From Streptomyces stelliscabiei (lineage in GTDB: Bacteria; Actinomycetota; Actinomycetes; Streptomycetales; Streptomycetaceae), in the NCBI RefSeq assembly GCF_014873495.1, contig NZ_JADBGF010000001.1, forward strand, positions 10,250,408 to 10,314,407: a stretch of 64,000 nt of DNA, in the 5' to 3' direction. Under the pieces are notes generated by a model. The model saw only the letters and a program-made list of their open reading frames with translations, did not search any database and was not told where the DNA came from. The translations under genes were made by a program, and so were the position numbers. This document shows positions 46,038 through 54,994 of this stretch, piece by piece; position 1 is the stretch's first letter; each line of letters starts with the position of its first letter.

Positions 46038-46247
46038 ATGCGGTGGACGACTGAGGAGCAGACCGCCATCCGCGAGCACGCGGCCGTGCTGGGTATCTCG
46101 ACGCAGGATTACATCCGGCAATCCGCCGTCAGCCGAGCGCTGGACTGGCAGCGGCAACGGGAAGCCTTCCGCGAGATGGCCCGACGGCGCGGGACGAGCG
46201 TTGAGCAGCTCCTTCAGCAGGGCATGCTCACGGACGACACAGCCTGA
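46038..46247 (+). CDS. small ribbon-helix-helix-like protein
   Basis: 69 aa: MRWTTEEQTAIREHAAVLGI then STQDYIRQSAVSRAL fits the short strand plus two-helix pattern of RHH proteins (antitoxins, plasmid accessory proteins). A charged helix and RRRGTSVEQLLQQGML follow. GGGAGG lies seven bases before the ATG, which decides this start over longer ones. It is the nearest upstream gene to the DUF5131/TcmP pair and could be their regulator. That is inference. Confidence 0.65.
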   Translation: MRWTTEEQTAIREHAAVLGISTQDYIRQSAVSRALDWQRQREAFREMARRRGTSVEQLLQQGMLTDDTA

Positions 46248-46476
46248 CCGCTGCCCCGCAGAGGGGTGGCGCCGCCGGAGACGAATGGCTCGTTCGCGGC
46301 GCGCGCACCATCGCAGGAAAGGGTACACATGTTCTATTCAGTAGAAGCTGTGACGGCCTGCGGTGGCGGATGGTTGGATGCCGATATCTGGCGGCCTGAT
46401 GGCTCGCTGGACACGCCACGGGCTGTACGACCAGGCCTGCGGGCGGCCGCGACTGCAGGGGATGGGGAGCCGACGG

Positions 46477-47232
46477 GTGAGTGACCGCAGTTCGATCGAG
46501 TGGACCGAGGCGACGTGGAATCCCACGACCGGCTGCGACCGGGTCTCGGACGGATGCGACAACTGCTACGCCCTGACGCTGGCGAAGCGGCTCAAGGCCA
46601 TGGGGTCGGCCAAGTACCAGAACGACGGCGACCCCCGTACCTCCGGCCCCGGCTTCGGCCTGACCGTGCACCCGGACGCGCTGCGGGTGCCTCTGGGCTG
46701 GAAGGCACCGCGCACGGTGTTCGTGAACTCGATGTCGGATCTCTTCCACGCCCGCGTCCCGCTGGACTACGTCGAGCAGGTCTTCGACGTCATCGCGCAG
46801 ACCCCGCAACACACCTATCAAGTGCTCACGAAGCGGGCACGCCGGCTGCGGCAGGTCGCCGACCGGCTTGAGTGGCCGGCCAACCTGTGGATGGGGGTGT
46901 CCGTGGAGAGCGCGAAGGAACTGCCGCGTGTCGACGACCTGCGGCGGGTTCCGGCCGCGGTGCGGTTCCTGTCGTGCGAGCCGTTGCTCGGACCTTTGGA
47001 CGGGCTGGACCTGACGGGCATTCACTGGGTGATCGCCGGAGGCGAGTCCGGCCCCCGCTTCCGCCCGATGGAGCAGGAGTGGGTCACGGGGATCCGGGAC
47101 GCCTGCCTGCAGGCCGATGTGGCCTTCTTCTTCAAGCAGTGGGGCGGCCGGACCCCGAAGGCGTCCGGCCGGCATCTTCAGGGCCGGACCTGGGACCAGA
47201 TGCCTATGCCCGAACCTGTGTCTGCAGGCTGA
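46477..47232 (+). CDS. DUF5131 (Gp37/Gp68) three-Cys-motif protein
   Basis: 251-aa member of the phage Gp37/Gp68 family (DUF5131). It starts with the family block SIEWTEATWNPTTGCDRVSD, and Cys20, Cys27 and Cys30 (GC..GC.NCYA) give the three-Cys motif, possibly a metal or iron-sulfur site. Conserved later blocks are VFVNSMSDLFH, YQVLTKRARRL, GVSVESAKELPRVDDL, RFLSCEPLLGPL and WVIAGGESGPRFRPM. The biochemical role is not established. The last 29 bp overlap the end of tcmP on the other strand. The GTG start follows GGGGAG. Confidence 0.9.
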   Translation: MSDRSSIEWTEATWNPTTGCDRVSDGCDNCYALTLAKRLKAMGSAKYQNDGDPRTSGPGFGLTVHPDALRVPLGWKAPRTVFVNSMSDLFHARVPLDYVEQVFDVIAQTPQHTYQVLTKRARRLRQVADRLEWPANLWMGVSVESAKELPRVDDLRRVPAAVRFLSCEPLLGPLDGLDLTGIHWVIAGGESGPRFRPMEQEWVTGIRDACLQADVAFFFKQWGGRTPKASGRHLQGRTWDQMPMPEPVSAG

Positions 47233-48325
47233 TCAGGCTCTTCGTCGTGAGCTTGCCCGGCGACTGGACGGCGATCACGCCGTCCTGCCGCATCTGCCGG
47301 GCCGCCTGCAAGGCGTGCTTCGGCATCCAGCGGGCGGTCTCCGTCAGCAGCCACTCGCCGATCGCCTCCACGGTGGTGGCCCCCGCACCCAGGCGCTGGG
47401 CGACCAGCTCGGCCAGCTCGTCGTCGATCAGACCCGCGGCCTGGAACAGGTCGAGCTGGCCGTCTGCTTTGGCACCTCGGGTGCGGGGGTCGCGGAAGCT
47501 CTCGCCGTCGAGGCCGTCGACCTTCCACATGGCGTCCTTCATCGCCTTCAGGCCCGCGGTGCTGCCGGTGCCGAAGACGAGGTAGAGGGGCTGCCCGGTG
47601 CGGGGGACGAGTTCGAACTGCAGCTGGTAGCCGAAGCCGGCCCGGCGCAGCGCGTCCCGGTAGGTGCGCAGCCATACGCGCCACTTCTCGTCGGGACCCA
47701 GCTCGTCGGCGGCCGCGGTCCAAAAACCGCGGCCACCGAAGACCGTGTCGAGGATGTCGGCGTTGAGCTCCTCGCGGCGGCTGAACCAGTTGGGTCCGAA
47801 GGTGGTGATGACTTCGCTGGAGCGGTTGCGGGCGATGCGGGACATCACATGCAGCGGTACGTTGACGCTGCCCCAGCTGTCGAAGATCCCCAGGATCGGG
47901 TGGCCCCAGGCTCCGAGCTCGTCGAGAACTGTGAGGCTGTCGCGGCCCGCTTCACCGCGCCGGACCTCCACCCGTACCGGCAGATCCTTCAGCGGCCCGA
48001 AGCGGGAGACGAGTTCCGCCACGAGGTGCTCGTGGCGCGCGCGGTCCTTCTCGATGAATATCAGATGCACCCGCCTGGGGCTGAGGTGCATGCGGTCGAC
48101 CGCGTGATGACCGAGCAGGCGGTCCAGGATGAACACCGGCGAGCCCGGCTCGCCGTCCTCGTAGCGGCCGGGGCCGGCGAACGCATCCAGGAGCGTGACC
48201 CGGGGCCGGGAGTAGCCGGTGCTCTGGGAGGTCTGCAGCAGGATCGGCCACCAGGCGTCCAGGTACCGCTGGTACAACCGGTGCTTGGCCGCAGTCGCCG
48301 GCTCCAGCTTCCACAAGACGCCCAT
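47204..48325 (-). CDS. tcmP: three-Cys-motif partner protein TcmP
   Basis: 373-aa protein named for its association with DUF5131-type three-Cys proteins. It starts with the characteristic WKLEPATAAKHRLYQRYLDA. LLDAFAGPGRYEDGEPGSP (about 45-62) is a Rossmann-like, methyltransferase-type glycine loop, and IFIEKDRARHEHL follows as the acidic loop. A C-terminal winged-helix-like part (EAIGEWLLTETARWMPKHAL) ends it. The start MGVLWK was chosen because GGGGG precedes it; a longer frame has no ribosome site. Convergent with, and overlapping, the DUF5131 gene. Whether it modifies nucleic acid is unknown. Confidence 0.9.
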   Translation of the reverse strand: MGVLWKLEPATAAKHRLYQRYLDAWWPILLQTSQSTGYSRPRVTLLDAFAGPGRYEDGEPGSPVFILDRLLGHHAVDRMHLSPRRVHLIFIEKDRARHEHLVAELVSRFGPLKDLPVRVEVRRGEAGRDSLTVLDELGAWGHPILGIFDSWGSVNVPLHVMSRIARNRSSEVITTFGPNWFSRREELNADILDTVFGGRGFWTAAADELGPDEKWRVWLRTYRDALRRAGFGYQLQFELVPRTGQPLYLVFGTGSTAGLKAMKDAMWKVDGLDGESFRDPRTRGAKADGQLDLFQAAGLIDDELAELVAQRLGAGATTVEAIGEWLLTETARWMPKHALQAARQMRQDGVIAVQSPGKLTTKSLISLQTQVRA

Positions 48326-48692
48326 CCGTGCCCCCTGTTCAGGATCGCCACGGTCGGCGGCTGGCGCGTGCCAGTCGCATCCCCTGGTAACAGATGGTGT
48401 GCGCAACGACGTTCAGCGTAAAGACCGCGTATCAGCCGCCGGGGGAGCGGGCCGTCCAGCTGACGGAGGAGCGCCGGCCACGGATCGGCCCCCTCCCGGG
48501 AAAATGGCGCCCGGTGGGTCTTCGCGGAACCAGGCCAACGGGTCGGCCTCCTCGTCCCCATTCGCTTACCCCCAGGTGATTCTTCGCTCCCATGTGTGGT
48601 GATGACCTGACCGGCTGCCTCGTCCGCTTCCGTCACGGAGCCCACGGCAGGTAGACGTCTGGGGTTGATGGGCGGTATCTGGTCAGCGGCCT
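48326..48692. other. intergenic region between tcmP and replication module A
   Basis: No gene is supported. It holds the upstream regions of two divergent genes. Confidence 0.4.
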
Positions 48693-48721
48693 TTGACGGC
48701 CCCTCAGGACTCCGCTAATCT
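48693..48721 (+). promoter_or_regulatory. promoter of module A
   Basis: TTGACG (48693-48698), 17-bp spacer, TAATCT (48716-48721), followed by a short leader with AGATATCCGA near 48736 that could be an autoregulatory site. Confidence 0.6.
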
Positions 48722-48767
48722 TCATGCCGAATCAGATATCCGAGTTTGCATGGAGGAGGTGGGTGGA

Positions 48768-49382
48768 ATGCTGCTGACGACCGGACAGGCAGCCCAGGAA
48801 CTCGGCTGCGCCATCACCACCTTCCGCCGTCTCGTGCACGCCGGACTGCTGCCGGGCCTGTCCCGCCGTGGCGTGCGCGTCATGGTTCCGCTCCATGTGG
48901 TCCAGGCACTCGGCCAGCGCCGGCACGCCCCGCTGGACCGGCTGGACGCTCAAGAGATCGCCGTCCTGCGGGTCGACGCGGCCAAGCAGGTACAGGAACC
49001 GGAACGGAACTGGATCGGCTTCGCGGCCTCCCTCGCCCCCGAGGACCTCCTCAAGGCGCTGCGCGGCTGGTGGCGCTGCGATGCGCCGAGCGTGGCGGCC
49101 GCCGGGGTCCTGCCGGTGACCCTGTCGGGCTACGTGGTGGCCGTGCTGACCGGCCTGGAGGTCTGGGAGAAGAACGCCGAGGGCCGCTATGCCTTCCCGC
49201 ACGCGCGGCTGGCGGGCTACGTCACTGACCTGGCCACGCCCGTCCATCACGTGACCGCTTCCTCGCAGGCCGACCGGATGCTCGCTGATCTGCTGCTGGG
49301 CAGTCGGCTTGTCTCACACTCGGGCGGGGCGATCGCCTACGTCCCCGCACCCGCCGCCCGCCGTCCGGACAAGGAAGCCTGA
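48768..49382 (+). CDS. MerR/excisionase-like HTH protein of module A
   Basis: 204-aa protein with an N-terminal winged helix-turn-helix of the excisionase/MerR type: LLTTGQAAQELGCAITTFRR then LVHAGLLPGLSRRGVRV (residues 2-37). The remaining 160 residues are not recognised. GGAGGAGG lies directly upstream of this ATG; an ATG 18 bases earlier overlaps that site and is less likely. Its stop overlaps the next start (TGATG), so it is coupled to the Tap-like gene. It may bind the replication or telomere region, or regulate the operon. Confidence 0.75.
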   Translation: MLLTTGQAAQELGCAITTFRRLVHAGLLPGLSRRGVRVMVPLHVVQALGQRRHAPLDRLDAQEIAVLRVDAAKQVQEPERNWIGFAASLAPEDLLKALRGWWRCDAPSVAAAGVLPVTLSGYVVAVLTGLEVWEKNAEGRYAFPHARLAGYVTDLATPVHHVTASSQADRMLADLLLGSRLVSHSGGAIAYVPAPAARRPDKEA

Positions 49383-51511
49383 TGGACGCACAGCGCTACA
49401 CCGCAGCCCTCGCCGAACTGCGCACCGTACGGGACGAGATCAAAAAGACCCGGGCCGCCCTGGCGAAGCTGGAGGCCGAGCGGGACCGGCAGATCACACA
49501 GCTGGCCGGGTACGAGAAGGCGAAGGCGGAACGGATCGCCCCGGCGGCCGGACTGAGCCTGGCCCACGTCGTCACCCTGGCCCCGGCGCTGGCCCCCGAC
49601 CGCCTGACCACAGCCGAGACCACCCCGTCCCACCCCGAGCTGGATGCCCCGGCCACCACCACCGCCGACGACGGCACGAAGACTCCGCCCCGCCCCACCG
49701 CCCGGACGGGAGCGGTGGCGCCCGCGACGGCCGCCACCGCACCAGCACAGCCCGTCGTCGCCTCGCCGCCGGTCGCTCCTGCCGAGGGCGCTGCCTCCGC
49801 GAAACCCGCAGCCCCCAACGCGCCGCGTGCCCTTCCGTCGATCCCCGAGGGGGCAGCGGGCAACAGCTGGTTCACGCACACCCCGAACCTGCTCTCCACG
49901 CCACCGAACTTCACCCAGCAGGCCCGCTCCACGGTCTTCCTGGACACGGACACGGGCGTGCTGGTGCACCGCAGCCAGACCTACCGTCTCGACCTGGCCG
50001 ACACCTCCGTCTCCGCCATCCTGACCGCCGTCTTTAAGACCCTTCCCGAAGGCACGGAGCGGATTTACATCACCGCCGGTGATCCCTGGCACCGCGACGC
50101 CGACCGCTACCCCTACCTGCGGGATGCGGTCGCGGCCTGGCTGAACGCACCCACGCCGGGCTGGCGCACCGACACCGGCCGCGGCCGTGACCGGATGGCC
50201 GGACACTTCGTCCACGCCCGCAACCCCGTCGGCCGCTACCAGCGCGACAACGGTGACCACCACGTGGAGATCCGCTCGATGGGGGAGTGGTTCGACACCG
50301 GCGGCGACGACCCGGCCACCGTCCGGGACGCGTTCGTACTGCTGTGGCAGGCACTGCGCCGCCACTGGCCCGATGCGGTCATCATGGGCTCCCCCTCGCA
50401 GACCGGCCGCGACCTGTGGACCCGCACCATCCCCACCCGCGGCCAGCATACCGAAGGCTTCCCCGTCCTGTCCGAGGAACTGCGCGGCCTGCTGCACGCC
50501 ACCGCCGGCCAGGGACGCAACGAACTCATCCTCCCGCCCCGCGTCCCTGAGCAGCTGCCCCAACTCGTCGAGTACGACCGCACCTTCGCCTACGCCAAAC
50601 ACGCCTGGAAGTCCCCGGTCGGCACCCCCCGCCGGATCACGGCCGCCACCTTCGCCTCCTGGAGCGAGAAGGAACAGACCCGGGCCCTGTACGGCTGCGG
50701 CCACTGGCAGGTGCGGGTCACCGTCCCCGACGCCTGGAACCACGTCGGCATCCTGCCCGCCCCCGCACCGGGCGAGCGCGCCTGGCACTACCCGGCCACG
50801 CCCAACGCCACCTTCACCACCTGGGCCGGCGGCCCCGAAATCCACACCGCCCTGACCAACCCCCTCACCCCTTGGAAGATCGAAATCCTCGACGGGATCC
50901 TCTGGGACGACGGCAAACCGCTGGACGACTGGGCCAAGAAACTCAAAGAGACCTGGACCAACCTCTCCGCCCAGGCCCACTTCCAGGGCGACGCCCAGCA
51001 GGCCCGCGCAGCCCACCTCGCCTCCCGCGCGGTGCGCGCCATCCTTCTGTACGGCATCGGCTCCTTCGCCCAGCGCCCCCGCATGGTCACCGGAACCACC
51101 CCCCGCGCCCTGGAGCGCGACATCCCGCCGGACGCCGAAATCATCGGCTTCGACGACAAGCAGATCACCTGGCAGAAACCCACCGGCTTCAGCCGGGACC
51201 CCAACGCCCACCCCGAATGGGCCGCCGCGATCTGGTCCGGCGCCCGCGCCGCCCTGCTCACCCAGCGCCACCGCGACGACAACATCTACGCCGGCGCCCT
51301 GCACACCGAGCCCGGCAGCGTCGTCGCCTTCCGCACCGACGCCCTCTACCTCACCCGGCCACAGGCCTGGCCGCATCACCATCAGCCCGGCGATTACCTC
51401 CTCAAGGGCCACCTCACCGGTCCCGTGGCCGCCCCCACCACCGAGGCGGAACTCCTTGCCCTGCGGGACACCGGACGCACCGCCCTCACCCCGAGCGCAG
51501 GAGAAGCCTGA
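49382..51511 (+). CDS. Tap-like protein with family-B DNA-polymerase-like motifs
   Basis: 709 aa. A coiled-coil (about 5-45, LAELRTVRDEIKKTRAALAK...) and a Pro/Ala linker precede a large domain. That domain has an exonuclease-like strand VFLDTDTGVLV (Asp188, Asp190), a motif-A-like block LVEYDRTFAYAKHAW (Asp399), a motif-B-like block RAVRAILLYGIGSFAQRPR (Tyr about 557) and a motif-C-like block VVAFRTDALYLT (Asp653). Order and spacing match, from memory, the telomere-associated protein Tap of Streptomyces (VGIDVNMAFAAG..., ATVKGGIGKLRERPR), which acts with the terminal protein at chromosome ends. Overlapping starts and stops on both sides make a tight operon with two HTH proteins. The polymerase activity and telomere role are inference. 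Confidence 0.65.
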   Translation: MDAQRYTAALAELRTVRDEIKKTRAALAKLEAERDRQITQLAGYEKAKAERIAPAAGLSLAHVVTLAPALAPDRLTTAETTPSHPELDAPATTTADDGTKTPPRPTARTGAVAPATAATAPAQPVVASPPVAPAEGAASAKPAAPNAPRALPSIPEGAAGNSWFTHTPNLLSTPPNFTQQARSTVFLDTDTGVLVHRSQTYRLDLADTSVSAILTAVFKTLPEGTERIYITAGDPWHRDADRYPYLRDAVAAWLNAPTPGWRTDTGRGRDRMAGHFVHARNPVGRYQRDNGDHHVEIRSMGEWFDTGGDDPATVRDAFVLLWQALRRHWPDAVIMGSPSQTGRDLWTRTIPTRGQHTEGFPVLSEELRGLLHATAGQGRNELILPPRVPEQLPQLVEYDRTFAYAKHAWKSPVGTPRRITAATFASWSEKEQTRALYGCGHWQVRVTVPDAWNHVGILPAPAPGERAWHYPATPNATFTTWAGGPEIHTALTNPLTPWKIEILDGILWDDGKPLDDWAKKLKETWTNLSAQAHFQGDAQQARAAHLASRAVRAILLYGIGSFAQRPRMVTGTTPRALERDIPPDAEIIGFDDKQITWQKPTGFSRDPNAHPEWAAAIWSGARAALLTQRHRDDNIYAGALHTEPGSVVAFRTDALYLTRPQAWPHHHQPGDYLLKGHLTGPVAAPTTEAELLALRDTGRTALTPSAGEA

Positions 51512-52233
51512 TGCCACCCCGCCCCCGCCGCAACCGTTCTGCTGGGCAAGGCGAGTTGAACGAGGCCGCCCAGCTGGCCGACCAACTGCAGACGGCCGGC
51601 TACTCCAAGCGCGACATCGCCCGCATCATCAACCGAGATGCCTCTCTGGTCTCCCAGTTCTACACAAAGAACAAAGGCGCTGCCTTCGTTCCGGCCCTGC
51701 GCCAGGTCCTGGCTGCCGTCCAGACCGGCGGCATCACCGACCTCCCCGACCTCGCCTCCATCGCAAGCCGGCACATCACCCGCCGCACCACCGCCTCCGG
51801 TGCCACCGCCCGGGTCCGCAGCAAAGCCGTCCTGATCACCCCCACCGGCTCCGGCACCGGCCGCGTCGGCGCCCAGGCCATCGCCTCCGGATCCTCCCGC
51901 CTACGCCCCCTGATCGCCGAAGCCGCCCGCAAAGGCCTGCGCCTGGCCTTCACCGTCCGCCTCGCCAGGACCGCCTACACCCATCCCTCCGGCAGCCGCA
52001 CCGACTCACCCGGCATCCGCCGCGACGCCATCCAGCGCGCCGACCACACCGAAGAACGCTCCTACGGCTCCGCCCAGACCGGAGGCTTCGACGCCGCCGA
52101 CTTCGCCCGCCGAGTCGATGCCGCTGGCGGCGACGTCACCGCCACCGTGCATCAGTGGCTAGTGGAGACCGACCGCATCCGCCCCGATGCCCAGATCATC
52201 CACCTCGAAGTCCGCACCTGGCGGCCCCGCTGA
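51511..52233 (+). CDS. HTH protein in the position of a telomere terminal protein
   Basis: 240 aa, starting at the A of the previous stop (TGATG). A helix-turn-helix near the N-terminus (YSKRDIARIINRDASLVSQF, residues 31-50) resembles the HTH of Streptomyces terminal protein Tpg in position. A Thr/Ser/Arg-rich middle and a C-terminal domain (FDAADFARRVDAAGGDVTAT, WLVETDRIRPDAQIIHLEV) follow and are not clearly similar to anything I know. The gene order polymerase-like protein then small HTH protein copies tap-tpg, so a DNA-end-binding or priming role is plausible but unproven. Ends behind a weakly coding 300-bp stretch. Confidence 0.55.
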   Translation: MPPRPRRNRSAGQGELNEAAQLADQLQTAGYSKRDIARIINRDASLVSQFYTKNKGAAFVPALRQVLAAVQTGGITDLPDLASIASRHITRRTTASGATARVRSKAVLITPTGSGTGRVGAQAIASGSSRLRPLIAEAARKGLRLAFTVRLARTAYTHPSGSRTDSPGIRRDAIQRADHTEERSYGSAQTGGFDAADFARRVDAAGGDVTATVHQWLVETDRIRPDAQIIHLEVRTWRPR

Positions 52234-52527
52234 CAGAGCCCGGCGTGATGACACACCAGTACTGCCCGAACACAACGCCATGCGGACACCCCAAGCGGTC
52301 CTCCAAGACTGCCGATGCTGCCGATACGGGGAGGAGAGCGCACCGCCCAGACGTGAGGGATAGCACGCACAGAGGCAGCCACATTCCCGCAATGTCACCA
52401 ACCCTACGTTGACGCCAGCAAGAACCCGGCCTCGATGCCAGGCCAACAGTCCTGCACCGGCCTCCTCGCCGTGCTGAGGGCTGCAGCGCCGACTGTTGCG
52501 CACGATCCTGTGCCTGAGCCGGTTCTG

Positions 52528-52552
52528 GGACTGTCAAACGAGTGGTGTAACT
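52528..52552 (+). repeat. orphan IS256-type terminal inverted repeat
   Basis: GGACTGTCAAACGAGTGGTG then TAACT matches, in opposite orientation, the right end of the IS256 element at 56310-56335 (GGTCTGTAAAACGATCGGTG then TAACT on the minus strand). About 75 bp further an IS5-type element begins. It marks the left edge of a 3.8-kb segment with IS256-type ends. Confidence 0.75.
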
Positions 52553-52627
52553 GGGGCAGTTGAGGTTACAACCTTGGGAGCGATTGAGTTCGGGGCGTGC
52601 TGGCCTGGCGTGTTGGCTGGTGGGTGA

Positions 52628-53605
52628 TCAGCAGGCGGCCTGCCGGGCGAGCACCAGTTCGGTGCTCGCCTTGCGGCGGGTCGCCCGCCGGGCGGAGCGG
52701 TCAGAGACCAGGGTGGCGATCGCGAGGTGGGTCTCGGCGTAGGTCTCGCGGCGGCCGGTGAACCGCTGCAGGGGCCGCCACTGCTTGTACTCGGCATTGG
52801 TGTGCTCCACGCAGATCCGCGCGGAGGACTGGCGGCGTCGCTGCTCGCGCCAGGCATGGTGCTCGCCCAGCGGCGCGTCGTCCTTCGGCTTCTTCGGCGG
52901 GGCGCTGACCTGGCCGGGGAACTCGTTGGCCAGGCCCCGGTAGCCCTCGTCGACTACAGCCTTGACCTTGGGGTGCCGGAGGAACTGCTCGGCGATGCCC
53001 TCGGTGCGCACGGCGGTCTGGTCGTGCATGCGGCCCGGCCGGACCACGCCGCTGAACAGGGTGCGACCCTGCGGGTCACTGAAGGTGGTGGTCTTGATGG
53101 TGTTCTGCTTCTTCTTGCCGGAGACGAACGCCTTGCGGCCGGGGCGGTGGGCGCGGGGGCGGCGGACCTGCACTTCGGTGCCGTCGATGCGCAGGTCAAC
53201 GCCCTCCGTGCCGGCGTAGGCGAACAGATCCTCCAGCGTGCGCAGCCGCACCCCCGGCCGGTCCGGGACGGCGAAGCCGCGGGCCGCCAGCAGCGGGCGG
53301 ACCTCGCGGATCGCTCCGGAGACGGTGGAGCGGTCCACTGCGTACAACTCGGCCAGAGCGGCGTGCGGGATCCCAAGCCGCAGGTGGACCAGCGTGACCA
53401 GGAGCCGGTCGACGAAGACCAGGCGCTGCTTGGGCCCGGCGCCGGCCGCCCGTCTCCGGTCTCCGCCACGCCGCTCGTGTAGCGCCGACTCCCGCGCGGC
53501 CTGCCATCGGGGCGCGAGTTCTTTGAGCAACTCGCCGAAGTGTGCGCGCGGGACCCCGGACAGGGCAGGATGGGAACAGGCCGCACGGGCCCAGGTAAAC
53601 CTCAC
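52628..53605 (-). CDS. IS5-family (DDE_Tnp_4) transposase
   Basis: 325-aa transposase of the IS5 superfamily with a DDE_Tnp_4 domain. The helix-turn-helix (ALAELYAVDRSTVSGAIREV) is at about 85-105, catalytic Asp lies in DLRIDGTEVQVRRP, second Asp in AVVDEGYRGLANEF, and Glu in ICVEHTNAEYKQW. Full length and unbroken. Sequences related to GTTGAGGTTACAACCTTGG at 52558 and GTTGTGAGGTTTACCTGGG (minus strand, 53590-53610) may be its ends. The element sits inside the orphan IS256 segment. Confidence 0.9.
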   Translation of the reverse strand: MRFTWARAACSHPALSGVPRAHFGELLKELAPRWQAARESALHERRGGDRRRAAGAGPKQRLVFVDRLLVTLVHLRLGIPHAALAELYAVDRSTVSGAIREVRPLLAARGFAVPDRPGVRLRTLEDLFAYAGTEGVDLRIDGTEVQVRRPRAHRPGRKAFVSGKKKQNTIKTTTFSDPQGRTLFSGVVRPGRMHDQTAVRTEGIAEQFLRHPKVKAVVDEGYRGLANEFPGQVSAPPKKPKDDAPLGEHHAWREQRRRQSSARICVEHTNAEYKQWRPLQRFTGRRETYAETHLAIATLVSDRSARRATRRKASTELVLARQAAC

Positions 53606-53698
53606 AACTTACCCAACCCGTAAGGCCGTTCTCATGTCACGGGCCAGTGCCACAGCACTCTTGATCGTTTACTGAGTGGAGCTTAGGCTCCTGTGCCC

Positions 53699-54862
53699 AT
53701 GGAGATGGGGGAACCGGACCGCGGGCGGCGGGCATGGCGCGACGGGCTGGTCAGGCGTCGTGCAGCCGTGGCTCTGCTGGCCGGGGCGGCGGGGCTGGTC
53801 GTTCTAGGCACGGTGTTCGTCGTACTGCCGGCTGTGGTGGTCGACCACGATCTCGCCGGGGCGAGCGTCGCCGCACAGGATCGACTGAAGGCGGTGAACG
53901 ATGTCCGTACGACGCTTCTGCAGGTGGTCGGCGGCCTGGTCGTGCTCTTCGGCGCGTACGCCACCTGGCGGCAACTGCGGGTGAGTCAGGACGGTTTGCG
54001 CGCCACCCAGGAGGGCTACGTCACCGACCGATTCAGCCGGGCCGTCGACCAGCTCGGCAGCGACAAGCTGGATGTGCGCATCGGCGGGTTGCACGCGCTG
54101 TGGCGGATCGCGGAGCAGTCCGCCCGCGACCGGGAGGCCATCATCTCCATCCAGGCCGCGTATCTGCGTACGCACCTGCCCTGGCCACCCGCCGGGCCGG
54201 AATCACCGGCGGCAGACGTGCCCATCAACGACATCGCACCCCTGGAGACTCGCGCCGCCGACGCCCAGGTGGCGCTGACCGCGCTCGGCGTGCTGTGCCG
54301 GCACCGGGAGCAGTCCTGGGTCAATCTCAGCATCACCGACTTGCGCCGGGCCGACTGCGACGGACTCTGGTTCCCCGAGGTCAACTTCGACCGCGCTTGC
54401 ATGGAGGCCGCAGGCCTGTACCACGCCAATCTGACCCAGGCGTCCCTGGTCTCGGTCAACCTGCGGCACGCCGACCTCACGACTGCGATTCTCCGCCGGG
54501 CTCGCTGCATTCTGGCCGACCTACGGGGCGCGAAGCTGGTCGAAACCGACTTGCGTGACGCCGACTTCACTGAGACCGACCTGCGCGAGGCGAACCTGCG
54601 CAAGGCCGTCGCCCACGGCGCGGTCTTCCAACGCGCCGATCTCCGCATGGCCGACTTGCGCGGCACCGACTTGAGCACCGCCAACCTTGTCGAAGCAAGC
54701 CTGACCGGCGCCGTGGCCAGCGAGCGCACCCTCTGGCCCGCCGACTTCGACCACACGGCCGCCGGAGTCGTCGACACCGATGACCCCGGCCCCGAGCCCT
54801 CGCCCCTACTCCAGCCCCCGGGGATGACGTGGCAGGCGCCGCCGCTGCGGTCCACTCCCTGA
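53699..54862 (+). CDS. pentapeptide-repeat membrane protein
   Basis: About 387 aa. Two N-terminal membrane helices (AAVALLAGAAGLVVLGTVFV and LLQVVGGLVVLFGAYATW) are followed by a helical segment (RFSRAVDQLGSDKLDVRIGG) and a right-handed beta-helix of pentapeptide repeats from about 215 to 345 (ANLTQ ASLVS VNLRH ADLTT pattern). Similar membrane-bound pentapeptide proteins are common in Streptomyces and unassigned in function. It lies between an IS5 and an IS256 transposase, inside a segment bounded by IS256-type ends, so it may travel as cargo. Start among several close ATG/GTG codons is uncertain. Confidence 0.85.
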   Translation: MEMGEPDRGRRAWRDGLVRRRAAVALLAGAAGLVVLGTVFVVLPAVVVDHDLAGASVAAQDRLKAVNDVRTTLLQVVGGLVVLFGAYATWRQLRVSQDGLRATQEGYVTDRFSRAVDQLGSDKLDVRIGGLHALWRIAEQSARDREAIISIQAAYLRTHLPWPPAGPESPAADVPINDIAPLETRAADAQVALTALGVLCRHREQSWVNLSITDLRRADCDGLWFPEVNFDRACMEAAGLYHANLTQASLVSVNLRHADLTTAILRRARCILADLRGAKLVETDLRDADFTETDLREANLRKAVAHGAVFQRADLRMADLRGTDLSTANLVEASLTGAVASERTLWPADFDHTAAGVVDTDDPGPEPSPLLQPPGMTWQAPPLRSTP

Positions 54863-54994
54863 CCAAGACGCGCCGGTCAAGACAGCGGCGACCGCGACCC
54901 GCCTGACGGCACCACTCCTCCTCAGCGGCGTCCTGATCGCGCAGGGGCCCAGACCGCCAGGCAGATCCGGGAGCTGGTATCGCTCCCAAGGTCG

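Noticed and set aside
49337..51517. 726-aa minus-strand open frame opposite the Tap-like gene
   Set aside because: Gly/Val/Arg-rich shadow frame typical of GC-rich codon bias. The plus strand has ordered motifs, ribosome sites and coupled starts.
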